Source: Paraphoma chrysanthemicola (taxonomy: Eukaryota > Ascomycota > Dothideomycetes > Pleosporales > Phaeosphaeriaceae). From it: a DNA stretch of 64,000 bases. Positions within the stretch are counted from its first letter, which is position 1. Every line of letters starts with the position of its first letter. The notes beneath the pieces are model-generated. The model saw only the letters and a list, made by a program, of their open reading frames with translations, did not search any database and was not told where the DNA came from. Location: NCBI GenBank assembly GCA_020744225.1, contig JAGMWG010000010.1:186001-250000 (forward strand). The letters run 5' to 3'. Shown piece after piece: positions 35,101 through 47,180 of the stretch. Both the position numbers and the translations under genes were made by a program.

Positions 35101-36896
35101 GAAAAGGGGGATGAGAGGACCACACCATGACGAGGATATCCAGCCAACATGTGAAGCATAGCAATTGTAAATCTGCCCACTCGCAGAAGATGTGCGCCAG
35201 GCTCAAGGTTGTCCATGTATGTCTTGCCACACTGGCAATTCAGTCCACCAACGACCATCATCTTGCGTTCGGCGCCGAAACTCTCATCATCCTGAATGGG
35301 CCAGCACATCCAATCTTTCACCGTCTGTTGCCCGTTCAACAAGTTTGTTGCCAATATCTGAATCTAGATGTCTGGATCGACTGTTACACAAGGTTAACCA
35401 AATGAGTCTTTCGACACGAGAAAAGCGGTTTTCAATACCGGTGTCCCCAATTCTCTCTAACTAGATTATTAAACACACCTCGTGCCTTGTCAGTTCCCCC
35501 TGCTCCGTCCGAGTATGTACATACACACTTGGAAGCAACTTGAAAGTTCAAATCAAATAACCCTGCATACTTTCACACCGCTTCAACCCCTACTCCCCGT
35601 CTGCCCGTTCGCGACCATCTTCCGAGACCACATCTCCCCATCCACATGTCCCTCTGCCCAAACCCTCGGATTCAGCCCATGCATTCCTCTTCTAGCCACG
35701 CTGTACCCGTCCGTCTCAGCCTTGTATTCCACTAATCAGAGCTGCACGCAGCGTTACACAAACATGGTTGGGGGAGGCGGGAACGTTCCTGTTGGCCGGC
35801 AGACCTGATCGGTACGCAAGACGGGTTTACGCGCAAAACATGCATGTCGGTATGTGTTGTGACATCGGTTCGTGACGTTGTGTGACGGAAAGGAATGGGG
35901 TGGCTAAGAATGGAAAAAGACTGGAATGGAGGACGGTGGATTGGTGTGGTTACACAGAGGTAAGCGAGACAAATGTGGATGTGGGGGTGAGAAGCTTGTG
36001 AGGACGGCGTGGACAGGAACGGCTTATCGAGCTCCAATTGAACGTAGAGAATTAACAGTGTATGGCTTTTCTCATTGAGACAGATTTCAATATAAAAGCA
36101 CGTGAGCGCAATCCTTCACTCTCAAGATGACTTTCTACCAAGTAAATGACTCAGCCACCACGAGCCGAATAGACTGCAATGCATCCCCGCTGTCTTGCAT
36201 ATATGGGAATCAGCCTCAGATGCCGTGCCCGACCGGTGTCAATTTCAAAAGTGAACACGTCAATCCGATTCCAGAATCTTTGTACCACGCTCGCCTGCAC
36301 GCCCGCAGCAGTCAGACGGGCCGCCGCATTCTGGGTTGGAATTCAGAGGAAAACCCGGATGCTGGAAGAAAGCGGTGAGAAGGGCCCAAGAAGCGGTCAA
36401 CAGGTGCTTGGATGTGTGCGAATGTTGGGCATTGACTTGATTCAATCGTCTCTTGGACCTGCGCCCCGTCGGTCAGACTAAAGTGGAAGTCATTTGTTCG
36501 ATTTAAACTGCTCAAAACATCCACGTGAGAAAATCAAATTGGTATTCGAATCGGTCATTCCTCGCAGATGCCCAATTTACACCGGAAACCGCGCTTCGAA
36601 CAGACGGCGAACTTGCAAGACTGTCTCCACCCACACTTGCGCCCAAACTAAGGCGAACCCCGAGTGGGTTCATGCGAGTTCACGAACACCCCCAAGTCCA
36701 GCGCTACACACGCAGCCAGCGCTAAACCCACACCAGAACGCCGGACGGGATCATTATACAAGCCTGGAAAATCCTTCGGATGCTAATGACATCTCATATT
36801 CATGCAAAACGACACCGCCAGATGGTGATTTTCACCGCTTGTTGCTGGACCGGAACGTGAGTACCCGAAGAGCGACAAAGCGATCACGGGTGGCGC
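32123..36896. other. Gene-poor stretch, 4.8 kb
   Basis: The first ~400 bp include T-rich sequence (T8 at about 32430) suited to the 3' UTR of the MYB gene. Beyond that I find no gene. Frames up to 159 codons exist but have no recognisable motif, signal peptide or splice structure. A 12-bp perfect palindrome (CGAACATGTTCG) lies near 33795. No tRNA T-loop/anticodon arrangement and no transposon hallmarks were found. Confidence 0.4.
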
Positions 36897-39589
36897 CTAC
36901 TCATCGTCTTGAGCGTCCATCTGCCTCGCCTGTGCGAAGAATACGCGTGCCGTTCCGCTGCCGACGTTCCTGATGCTGTATGTATTGCCTGCGGATGATA
37001 GGTCAGCTTGCATGTCTTAAGAACGCCAATGAGGCGCGTCATCACGCGCCACCGAAAATCGTTCGTTCGCTGGAAAACATGTGACGTGACGAGTTGGGGC
37101 TAAAACGGAACCAGCCCGCGGGCGCTGTAGCCGCGCATGCACGCGAACGACATCTCGTCAACGGGTGAGGGGTATCACGGCGTCGAATGTCACACAGCAT
37201 GCAGGATTGTTTTGGCGAGCGCCACAATCTGCGGGTGCTGGTAATAGCGTTGGGGGTCGCTTCGCTTCGCTTGCCCCGGCCCCAGCGGTGCGACGTTGCA
37301 AAGCGTGGGCATTGCACTGTTGTGCGGACGGAACATGCGCTCTCCCGATGCCTCTGAAATTGTAAAATGACGGCCGTCGTACAGAGGTGCTGAGCCTGAG
37401 CGAATGCATATCGCTGGTGCTAGAATGCTGAGAAGGCAAAGACAAGGCAGACAATCATAAGGAACGGGGGAAGAGAATGTATGTAAATGTGACTTACCTC
37501 GTGGGACTTGCCAGATGCCGTTTCTGTGCACCGTGAACTCGTTCTCCTGCACTTTGACTTCCACTGTGCCGGACTGTACGTTCCAGACCATGTGCATTTT
37601 GCGTGAGTTCTTCGTGCGCTTCATCTGGTCGGGGTCAAGTTCGATCAGGCCCCAGTTGAAGAAAGGTCCTGCAGATGCCAGCTTCGTATATTGGAACGAG
37701 CCATCCGGGACATCAACTGGCTGGATGCCCTTCTCGGCCCAAGCGATTTCTAGAGTATGTCAGCAACAGGTCAGGAATCTACGTTGCTTGTTACTCACTG
37801 TCTTCGACGATATCCGATGTTGTCACATCAGTGACAGGATCATAATCTCTGTAATTACCAACCAGGAAGCCGTCTTCGGCTTCCCAAGGTTCAAGCTCAA
37901 GTTCTTCTTCCTCGATCGCCGTGAGCTTCCGCTTCTTTGGCTTACCGCTGTAGGCCTTGGTGACTTTACGCTCCGGCTCAGGGTCCTGGTTTTTGACGAT
38001 TGAGGTCATGCTACCATCTGGATCATAAGCGATGCGGTCGTTTTTCCAAAAATCGATGGGAGCCACACGATGCCTGCCCGTTCGTCCAACGCGAGCCACA
38101 GCCTCGGGCTCAAGTTCGCGGAACACCGATAAATGTCGTCCTCGTCCATAGCGCGAGCCAACGGATGTCGTTGACATTTGCTCGATATCTTTCTTGCTAA
38201 GAGGATGCCCGTGTACATCAACGAGTTTGCCAGAGTCCCCACCAATTGTCTCGGAGGCTTTGTCGGACGATTTTGACTCTGCCTTGCTCTGTGTGCTTGG
38301 CTTGTCTTTGGGTTTCGCGATCGGTTTTGACGGTTTTTTGAACACGCTATCTACCTTGCCCTTTGCGGCTGTCCCCTTGGTGGGCTTTTCTGATACTGCA
38401 TTTTCTTTCTCGGCGTCTTGCTTTGCGCGTGGAGGCCTGCCGCGACGCTTTACTGGCGCAGCATTCTCTTCGTTGTCGTGGTCTGTATTTGCAGAAGCAT
38501 CAATTGATACGTCCATGACACTTGGTTCTTGTTCGGTCATGTCCGACACACGCTTCGATCGCCGTGACGCCGCTGGGGGAATTGACAGGGGCTGTTTACT
38601 CTTCTTCTGCACTGCTTGAGCTTGGGAGGACGCTGGTCCGCGCTTGCGTGACTTTGTCAAGCTTGCATGCTCCTCCGGGGGTGGTTCCAAAACATCGCTC
38701 TTCCGCTTTCTCCCTCTTTTTGCAGGCTGTTTCGCAGGTTCCGGTGTCATCACTGACTCTTCAGCATCTACGAGGTCTTCGACAGCTTCTGCGCCAACTG
38801 TTGTCTCATCGCCGACTTGCGCGCTGAAACTGGCCTCGACCACCTCGTTGATGATCATCGAATCGTCGTTCGCGGTAATTTCCTCCTGTACGTAGCTTTC
38901 CTCGACTGCGGCGCTCGTTTCAGGCAGAGGGGAGCCATCTTCACCATCTTCTGGTATGTCGTAGACGTCCGCGCGTTTGCCGCGACGCTGTCCTGACCCG
39001 CTCAATGCCGGCGTTTCTTGCACGCTAGATTCATCCTGCTCAAAGTCCAATCGCCTGGCCACTGCTGGGTGTGATGAAGCTCGGATCGGACTGGACGCGC
39101 CAACAGAACTGCCTCGTGGAGCCATGGACGATTGTCGGCGTGGTGATGAGCCCAATGCCGTCTTTTTTGGAGATCGCGACCGGGGAGGAGGGAGGTGCGT
39201 TCGGCTGTTGCGCAAGATTTGATGTGAAGTAGTGAGGTCTGGAATAGAGCCTATAGTCGTACTCGTCAGTGCAACCCAAATACCGCCAGCGCAAAGGCAT
39301 TGCGGCCTCCCCTTGGCTCATGCACGTACTCTCTTGAATGTCCATGGATTCCGACGCGGTCACGGTTCCTCCGCGTTTTGGAGGCGACTTCTCTGGGGAT
39401 GAAAAGATGCCTGAAATAGGCTCGAGGCCATGTTCGTCGTATACGCCTCGATCTGCGAGGGTGATGCCCGTTTTACTACATCCATCAGCTTGGGCGCATT
39501 ATGTAGCTGCAATTGTTTTCCCACCGTCCTTGAACACCAACATTGTAGAACTGATTTTCGCGACCTTCGCGTTTTCGCTGCGGCGCCAT
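36897..39589 (-). CDS. MIF2: Mif2/CENP-C inner kinetochore protein
   Basis: Five exons: 39589-39525, 39475-39330, 39250-37799, 37749-37498 and 36988-36897; 668 aa. The N-terminal block NVGVQGRKTGITLADRG and GLEPISGIFSSPEKSP binds the Mis12 complex in CENP-C proteins. SIPDLTTSHQIL and LPPPRSRSPKK follow. A long basic/acidic disordered middle has AT-hook-like KRRGRPPR and KRGRKRK. The CENP-C motif, starting about residue 459 (GRTGRHRVAPIDFWKNDR), binds the CENP-A nucleosome. The C-terminal cupin dimerisation domain includes KMHMVWNVQSGTVEVKV, GIWQVPRG|NTYSIRN and ARVFFAQARQ. It links centromeric chromatin to the outer kinetochore. The last intron is 509 bp and falls inside the cupin; the first donor is the weak GTGGGA. 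Exon joins are supported by motif continuity. Confidence 0.93.
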
Positions 39590-40365
39590 AGTGATTGAAT
39601 ACAACAGCAGAAGTAGAAAGCGCGTGCGGACCTCGAGCAACGCGTTGGTGTTGTTGCGGTCGTGGTGCGGGCGCGAGGTCGTTGTTGTTTGGGCGAGGGT
39701 GGGCTGTAAACGAACTAGTCCGAGAGCGCGGAAGCTACTTGGCACGTGCGAACCACGAATTCACCAATCCATTGTGACCTTCACCTTTGCTCAGATACAA
39801 TGGAGATGCTGTGCAGGTAATATTAGCACATTCTCGTGAACCCATAGCTGTGGCCGACTACAGCTTGCGCGGCGCAACATTGACATTATCACGTTCACCA
39901 AACAGGCTCAGGAGTGAAGGGAGCCCTTCCATATTGGAGGGAAGCTTTCGTTGTCTTCTCGTGCTACGACTTCAGTCTGGCTCTCCGCCGACACCAAAAA
40001 TCCGTCAAGGAGCTCGCTCTCCTTCGTTTCATGGGCACACTGCTCCCATTCCTTGCTCGCTTAGAGGTGTCCGCTCTCCTATCCACCCACATTGTATCTC
40101 CCACCAATACGCAGTAATCTTCCTGATTCGAGAACTTTTCCGTGAACCAACTCTCTTTACGTTCGGCTAGCCAGTAAGAACCAAGTCCAATCATGCCGGG
40201 CGATGATATGCTTTTCGTGTAAGCGTCGAAAAACGGCTGCTAGCCGTAGAATGAGAAAATGTACAAGAAGGAAAAATCGTAATCGTGTCGATGATTCGTA
40301 AATCGTGGCGGCAATCTCTCAACTACTCCAGATCAAAGACATCGAAGGTACCGGGAGCACTACCT
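39590..40365. other. Spacer: Mif2 promoter and Gis2 3' region
   Basis: Both flanking genes are on the minus strand. No gene seen. The stretch adjoining 39589 is the Mif2 leader; the right part is the 3' UTR of the zinc-knuckle gene. Confidence 0.45.
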
Positions 40366-41248
40366 CTAGTTGGGGCAGGCGCTCTGAACGTGACCGGGCT
40401 GCTTGCAACGGTAGCAGACGCGCTCGCTGGTGGTCTCCTGGGGGCAGTCTCGCGACAGATGACCAACCTCACCGCCTGTAAACGTTAGTACCGTGAATAT
40501 TATTGCTCATGAACCATATGACTTACAGTTGTAGCACTTCTGGCCCTGGGTGCAATCACGGCTCATGTGGCCGAAACCTCCGCAAGAATAGCAAGTGGTC
40601 TGGCGAGCGCCGCCGTAGCCGCCGGCACCACCAGCACCACCAGCACCGCCATATCCGCCACGGCCACCGCCTCCGTAGCCACCCTGGCCGTAGCCACCAC
40701 CCTGGGTGCAGTTGCGAGCGATGTGTCCTCGCTGTCCGCACTTGTAGCACTCTTGGCCACCACCGGCACCGCCCATGCCAGCGCCACCTTCCTTGGTGCA
40801 CTCACGGCTAATGTGGCCAGTTCCACCGCAGCGGTAGCAGGTCTTCTCAGCCTGAGGGTTCTGGCACTCACGGCTCACGTGGCCCTTCTCGCCGCAGTTG
40901 TAGCAAGTTGGGGTACCCTTTGTGGGGCACTCGGCGGCACGGTGAGATGAGTCTCCGCCTGGTCGAATGTTAGCGAAATTCAAGCATGTCGCGGTGTGCA
41001 ATGCTGAAAGTCAAGTGGAGTGCGTTTTGACATCAACATACGAAACCCCTCACGATGGACCAGTAGTTCGGTAACGACAAAGATTCGAAGAAGTCGCGAT
41101 GCGGAAGTTCTTGTGCCGCGGTTGTATGTTTTAGGTGGGGTTTCGGTTGTTTTTGCAGTGATGACGTGTGGCGAAAAGTGATATCAAACTTACAGTTGTA
41201 GCAGCCACGGCTGCCTCCACCGCCAGTTGCTGGGGCCTGATAATCCAT
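40366..41248 (-). CDS. GIS2: CCHC zinc-knuckle protein of the Gis2/CNBP/Byr3 family
   Basis: Three exons, 41248-41194, 40958-40527 and 40475-40366; 198 aa. The introns are 235 and 50 bp, and both split a knuckle after its CYNC start. Seven CX2CX4HX4C knuckles are present, beginning CYNCGDSSH, CYNCGEKGH, CYRCGGTGH, CYKCGQRGH, CYSCGGFGH, CYNCGEVGH and CYRCKQPGH. A Gly/Tyr-rich, RGG-like linker of about 35 residues separates knuckles 4 and 5. Family members bind single-stranded nucleic acid and mRNA, associate with ribosomes and enter stress granules and P bodies. Knuckle count and size match Gis2/CNBP. The gene symbol is by family resemblance. Confidence 0.93.
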
Positions 41249-42037
41249 AGTTGGTGAAATATGAGGAAGAGACCTAAACCTGTCAGAAAACTATTGCTGC
41301 AAGTGCGACACGCGCAGAAGATCGAGCGGTTGCGCGTACTGTAGAAGTCGTGAAGTAGAGAGTGTCGTGGAAGGTAAAAGTCTGGTCGAAAGGAAGAATT
41401 TCCAACTATCGTGCGAGCCTCAACGAACAAATCCGCCGCCAATTGAGCTTAAGATTCGAGATTCTGGGAGTGTCGAAGAGAGGAAGCGGAGGGGCACAAT
41501 GCGGGACAGATATTTTCTCTTTCAAGTGCGGGCATGGAGCTAAACGGAAAGAGCTAGGCGAACGCACTAGCGCCAACGTTGCGCTCTTACCCGGCATTGT
41601 GGTCCGAGGTGGCATGCAGAACAGACAATCTTGTTGTCTATGCACGAGGCGTATGTAAGAGTGTCGTAGGCTTTCATGGGATGGGTCGTGAGGTGTCTTG
41701 GTCCTTGCAACCAATGTTCGAACGGTGTGATGTCATTGGAGGGGTTGGTCCACGGTCGCAACGATGGGCATCTATCGCAGGTCTGGTTAGTTCAGCATAG
41801 CAAGACCATGCGCCTAGCCGGATAGTTGTGTTGGCACGTGGCAAGATGATGCTGGCGTCGCTCCTGGTCGCATGCGCTCAACTGAGGCTTCCGCTAGGCG
41901 AACGTCTTTGGGTTCGACGGCTCGTTAATGTGAATAGTCGTACGGAATACTGCGAGGCCGTGTCCATTCGCGCATGAACAGCAGGTGAATGCGATATAAT
42001 GGCGTCTTGCCAGGTCCTAGGTGTCTTCAGTGTGCGA
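41249..42037. other. Spacer: Gis2 promoter and F-box gene 3' region
   Basis: No gene seen. The short plus-strand frames here have no motifs. The bases just right of 41248 are the 5' leader of the zinc-knuckle gene. Confidence 0.45.
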
Positions 42038-43768
42038 CTAGGTGAAATCATACACGACCAAAGCCTGTCTTCCCTCTACCTGCTCCTTAAGCACAATGAC
42101 ATTGTGCTCATCAAACCCTACCCAGCCGCGACTCACAGTTGAATCATCAAAAGGCTGATCTAGCGCAATTCGAAGTCCCGTTCCGTTACGGGTCGTGCTC
42201 TTCTCGATTTTGTCTGACCCATCGTTCGGCTTCGAAGGCTGGATCCGCACGCTCATATCGCTGGTGCGGAAGCGTCGTCGGGTCATGGCGGAAGCGACAC
42301 CTCCCTCAAGATCCCACACGCGTAATTCGTCTCCCAATCTGCTCACCGAAACTGCTTTGCCGCGCATGCCAACGTGTGCGCCAGATATGGCCGATGTGTG
42401 ACCCCAGAGTCGGTTACCGCAGCTGATCGACAGCGCTGATGCGGTCGATTTGACCAGGTAAAGCGAGAGCGTGTTATCAGGATGTGCAACAAGTAGGTAT
42501 GGATGTGAGTAAGACATTGAGGTAGGTTTCGAAGTACTTGGTGTACCACTAAGTGACGCTTCCCGGGTGTCATTGGGAAAGGGCGAAGACGGCCGAGTGG
42601 ACGGCGAGGAGGCGGATCGATATGCGGAAAGTGTGAATGAGTGTTCGTCCGCTGCCGTTGCGAGTCGAGACTCTAAGAGATCACCTTCATGCGACAATCT
42701 CAGCTCCTGTACGCCGACAGTCCATCCAGACAGATAGGTAGGCAACGAATATGCGATTGCGGCCGTCATGCTCGTCGTCGTTGTTCGTAGAGAAAGTGAA
42801 ACAGGAGGCCAAGCGGAATATGATCTTAAGGAGTACAAGAGCCGTGGAGCCTGTAGCACAACAGACTCGTCACTAGGGTCTGCGAAAGCGTATACTGACA
42901 GGAGATGATCCTCCGACATGGTCAAAAGATATGGTGATGAGTACGCCAGGGCAGAAATGGCGCCATTTGTAGAAGGTGGATGCGTGAACATCGTTTGAAA
43001 CTCTCCAGGGGCTCTGTGCAGCGCATATAAAGCGAAAGACCCATCCTCAAACCCAACGACCACTTTTTCGAATGGTTCGACGGTGCCTGAGGAGTTTATT
43101 GCCATCGATATGGGAAGCCGAGCCACACCAGTCCTGTCCGTCGTAAGCGAAGTTGTCGCCAGCGGCTCACGGTCCTTCGAATTCCAAGCTCGTAAACCAG
43201 TCATGGAGTCCGCAGCAAATATCGTGTTGGATGACATCATGACGAGCAAAGGAGGATCTGGGGACCTGTCGGCGACTACTATTTCGCTGATGGCGCATTG
43301 CCCTTGTGCCCAGTTATGTCGCAAGCGGTATTGCTGTCTCCAATGTGTCTTAACACCATCTTTGACAAGGTTTCCATCGTCCAACCATCTAGACAGCCTT
43401 GAAGAATAGTGCAGTTGGTTGTTTGAACTAGCATCTTTTATCCCAGGAATACGCGAAGCTCGAGGTAGGACGAATCTTCGATAGTAGGCAGCTTTCCAAA
43501 GTTCGGAGTCGATGGCTAGGCGACTAAATTTCTTTGACAGCCTATGAGCGTCAGCATGAAAGCAGATGTACGTGAGTAGGACGACAAGGTGGTACCTTTG
43601 GCACACAAGCAATTGAGGCACAGTCACAAAGGACAAGATGCGCACGAGTAACTCGTCACTGAGTTGTGAAAGTCTATCTTTTCTTGCTACCCGACGCGCT
43701 TTAGCGAGGGGCTGCTCTCCATCACAGTCCTCACGCGCACGCTTCATCATAAATGAAGAAAATGTCAT
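42038..43768 (-). CDS. F-box protein with a WD40-like propeller
   Basis: Two exons, 43768-43596 and 43541-42038; 558 aa. The 54-bp intron (GTACCA, branch GCTGACG, acceptor CATAG) contains no stop and is a multiple of three, so the unspliced frame is also open. The N-terminus is basic (KRAREDCDGEQPLAKARR). An F-box spans about 33-75 (LSQLSDELLVRILSFVTVPQ, LLVCQ|RLSKKFSRLAIDSELW). The rest shows propeller-like strands: VVVGFEDGSFALYALH, GAISALAYSSPYLLTMSEDH, LWGHTSAISGAHVGMRGKAV and DELRVWDLEGG. It is probably an SCF ubiquitin-ligase adaptor; the substrate is unknown. It is divergent with the Sae2 gene across 224 bp. Three in-frame Met codons lie in the first eight residues, so the exact start is open. 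Confidence 0.85.
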   Translation of the reverse strand: MTFSSFMMKRAREDCDGEQPLAKARRVARKDRLSQLSDELLVRILSFVTVPQLLVCQRYHLVVLLTYICFHADAHRLSKKFSRLAIDSELWKAAYYRRFVLPRASRIPGIKDASSNNQLHYSSRLSRWLDDGNLVKDGVKTHWRQQYRLRHNWAQGQCAISEIVVADRSPDPPLLVMMSSNTIFAADSMTGLRAWNSKDREPLATTSLTTDRTGVARLPISMAINSSGTVEPFEKVVVGFEDGSFALYALHRAPGEFQTMFTHPPSTNGAISALAYSSPYLLTMSEDHLLSVYAFADPSDESVVLQAPRLLYSLRSYSAWPPVSLSLRTTTTSMTAAIAYSLPTYLSGWTVGVQELRLSHEGDLLESRLATAADEHSFTLSAYRSASSPSTRPSSPFPNDTREASLSGTPSTSKPTSMSYSHPYLLVAHPDNTLSLYLVKSTASALSISCGNRLWGHTSAISGAHVGMRGKAVSVSRLGDELRVWDLEGGVASAMTRRRFRTSDMSVRIQPSKPNDGSDKIEKSTTRNGTGLRIALDQPFDDSTVSRGWVGFDEHNVIVLKEQVEGRQALVVYDFT

Positions 43769-43992
43769 TCAAGGAAGCGGCAAGTGCAGTAGTCCGAGAA
43801 CCGTGGTGGCTTCCAAAATGTTATCTTATCACTGGAGTCCGTGCTCATGCCAAGACAAAACGTGACCACGCGACGCGGTAGCGCGTTTTGCGGGCTTTGC
43901 CGCCTACAGTACTCATCATCAGCAATCCACGACGCGTCGACATCGCCTGAACGCCAACTTGCGACTCAAAGGCACTATGCTTCGCAGCTAAT

Positions 43993-46510
43993 ATGACAGA
44001 TTTTGCTGCATGGATTGAGAAGAATAAGGCGCTCTGGACACGCGTCTATGATGAGATCATTGTGCCAGACTTGGAGGATGAGTGGAAGAGTCGTAAGTGC
44101 ACTGTAATGATACTCGGGCAACGCTCATAAGATGCAGGAGAGGAAGCGCATGAGAAGGCGATGAAGCAGCGTAGGTCTTGCGTTACTCATGGCCATTACT
44201 CAAACTTACACTGTGCAAGGAGAAGAGAATCAGCAAATTCTGTTCAATCATATCGAGAGTGTAGCTGTTACAAACGCACGTCTTGTCGCAGAAGTTGAAG
44301 AACTGAAGCAGCGGCTGAGAAAGCCACTTGCAGAGCCTGGACTTGAGGATGCATCAGAATCAGACACCGCTACCGCGAAAGAGGCGACGGTACCCGCCGA
44401 AGAACATGACACACTCGCCACCAAGTATGATGAGCTCGGCAAGAAGTATCAAGACTTGTCTCAGAAAATCAAGTATCTGGAGCGGAAGAACAATGCTGTG
44501 ATGCAGAAGAACAAGGATATGAAAGAGAGTGTGCGGGCTTGGCAAGAGTATGCGGACCGTCAATCTGGAAAACACAAGCCAAAGAGTGAAGTGAAGGCCG
44601 AAGCTGGCCTGTCAAGGCTAACCGCCATTCCACAGATTGAGGATGTTCGCCCGCACATCCCATCCAGCCCAAGATCCGTTGCCACTGTTCGCACACCGCT
44701 GTCCATCGCAGACGCGGAAAGATCGTCGCCTGCAACAATCGTTCCACTTGAACAGCCGAAAGTTGAACTTAGGAAAGAACCAGTCGAGTCTGATCTTCAT
44801 GACGACCAAGAAAGAGGACGACGGGATGGCAGAAGCGGGTCAATCACACCAAAGCCACGTGCATTGAGTCTCTGGCTTGATCAAGGAGGACCCGGTGCCA
44901 GCGATCTGCCACAATTGGCCCCTCCAGCGAATGCGAACGTCGACCATATCAATTCCAATACCGCACATATCCCACCATACCTTCACGCTGCGAACCCAAG
45001 CTCTAGCCAGACTACTGAGGATGAAGGCGCGGAACACTCTGATAGAAGGCAAAATCTGGTTGTTGATGACGATGACGACACTCCTCGATTTGTCTCAACC
45101 AGGTCTTTAAAACGAAAAAGGGGTAAACAAGCCATGGCCGAATTACATGGCTCGTCAGACGGAACTCCTGTGAAGCCTTTCCACATCAAAGAAGAACCAT
45201 TTAGCAGTCCGCCAAACATGTACAGTCTTCTTCGCAATGAAACAATTGACTTGGACGATCCAGCATCGGCTCTCTTGCAAACACCGCGGCATCGCCGAAG
45301 AAATCGAATGTCACAGTCGTATGGCGCTGGCGCCATGCGACATGCCAGGTCTGGCAGTGCGCCCCTCACACAAGCCATGGAAACAGATGACATCCTTTCG
45401 GAAGATACGCCAGATATTTCCAATGCACAGGTCACTCCCGACGAACGTGCTGCCATCAATGTAGATGTTCGGGCATTGAGTGAGCCGTCGGGACCAGTCG
45501 AGAGCAACGACCACGTATTACGGCATCTCGATCCCAACATTCTAGAGGATCCATCAGCGGCATTTCCTAGCAAGCGGCCCAGGCCATCTGATCACCGTCA
45601 GCAAAACGTGGACGGCATATTCACAGAGTCTGGCGAAGAGCCACCACCCATCGATGAGAATGCGGTCAGGTTGACGCCCGCTGCCGCAAGGGCAAAGCTA
45701 AGTCGTAAATTGCACAGCTCGATTGGCCCGCAGACGCCGACAGCAAGAGCTCTTCAGACGCCACCGCCAACAACATCAAACATCAAATCCGAACAGCATC
45801 TGACCCCTCGTTCAGGATCTGCTCGTGTGGCGAGCACTCTCGCTAAGAGTAGGTTGCGCAACTTGAAATCTGGCGGAAAACTTGTGCTGGGGAACTCCTC
45901 CACGTGTGCTAGCCCGCAATGGCGGATGCAAGCACCTGAACCACGCCCAAACACACGCCCGCGTGCAAAGTCGCCATTTGAAGGGCAGACTCGCCTTCGT
46001 GAGAAGCCCGTCGCCGAGCTCAAGTTGCAGGACTTCAAACCCAATCCAGCGTACAATCAAGGCTACAGCTATGCATTTTCAGAGACCGTTCGCAAGCGTG
46101 GCGATCGTATGTGCTTGCCTGGATGTACCAACACGCAATGTTGTGGCTCTACTTTTAGGACCTTTGCTGAAGCACAAGCACCTTTGCCTGCAATTGAGGA
46201 AGAGGCCTTGCTTCAGGATTATCTCGGCGAAGCGTACGACAACATGCAAATGACCCAACTGGAGTCGCAGGAGCGTCAGGAGCTGGTGCTGCAAGCACGA
46301 ACGCAGAAGATGGCAAAGGAAGCAGGCAAGCACCGACAAGCATACGAGCGACGTCAGACGCCTCCAGGATTCTGGCGAGTTGACTTTCCGACCACGCAAG
46401 AGCAACAAGAAGACAGAGTGGCAGCAACAGAGAGGGAGAAGAAGGCCGTCCAAGAACGGTGGCTAGAAGCGCAACGCAAGGGTGGCAGGTTCATCTTCCG
46501 AGACGAGTAG
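43993..46510 (+). CDS. SAE2: Sae2/CtIP/Ctp1 DNA end-resection factor
   Basis: Three exons, 43993-44092, 44138-44170 and 44220-46510; 807 aa. Exon 1 encodes TDFAAWIEKNKALWTRVYDE. The coiled-coil, tetramer-forming part follows (FNHIESVAVTNARLVAEVEE, then KYDELGKKYQDLSQKIKYLE). A long disordered middle has many SP/TP sites. The conserved C-terminal domain includes FKPNPAYNQGYSYAFSETVR, RMCLPGCTNTQCCG, and KHRQAYERRQTPPGFWRVDF. Sae2/CtIP activates Mre11-Rad50 to cut near protein-blocked double-strand ends, starting homologous recombination. Exon 2 is 33 nt, and the second intron uses a CAAG acceptor. The frame sums exactly and the N-terminal helix joins cleanly, which supports the model. Confidence 0.92.
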
Positions 46511-47180
46511 CTTCTACATCTAAGCACGGCGGCCACATCTCAGAGTGTCTGGGGATTCGTGGTTCATCTTGAAAACGGCAGTCTTAGCTCTTCTTGCCAT
46601 GCGAGCTTATCCTCGCAGAGGACATAAAAAATGTACGAATACATGTGCACTTCTTCCTAGTTTTATCCTCGTACAGTTATGCTAGAACAGGACTTCAATT
46701 GATCTCTAGATCGGTCCCCAATCTGAAGTCCTCTCCTAGCTCGAATGTGCATCTGGGCCAGCTTCCCCACACACTAGTACTTGTAGCGCGCTTTCGGTTC
46801 CGCACTCCGCTGATCTCTTACTCGCCCACCTCACGCAAGACATCATTATCGATGGATCGCCGAAATCGAGCGAGCAAGCAAACAAACAAGAATCGGAATG
46901 ACTGCGCACTTCTTTGACGGCAACGTGAACGCCGATAACACTGCCAATGCCGCTTCTTACCCTTTTTCGGCCCGATGGGTTGCCGCATCAGGTTTGGATA
47001 GTTGGAGCTTGCGGTGGTCTTATCTATGATGAGCCTAAGGACGGAACATTTCCGATGGATCTACGACAGCTCTGCGGAGCATATGCAGGGCCCAGAGACA
47101 TCTATAAAGCTCTAGATGCCTATTTTGAGCTCCGCATTTGCTGAAGCTCTTTACCGAAATATCTATTGTGAAGACAAGAA
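46511..47180. other. Intergenic between Sae2 and nitrilase genes
   Basis: Mostly promoter-like. One ATG frame of 65 codons (46947-47144) has protein-like composition (QVWIVGACGGLIYDEPKDGT) but no recognised family and sits 36 bp before the nitrilase start. It could be an upstream ORF in the nitrilase leader or a gene fragment. Confidence 0.35.

Noticed and set aside
37165..37497. Alternative last exons for Mif2 directly after 37497
   Set aside because: All three minus-strand frames there lack the conserved cupin end. The correct end (NTYSIRN..ARVFFAQ) is found at 36988-36897.
40563..40950. Long frames opposite the zinc-knuckle gene (Ala/Val/Ser-rich)
   Set aside because: They are antisense or shifted shadows of the Gly-rich, GGC/GGT-repetitive coding sequence.
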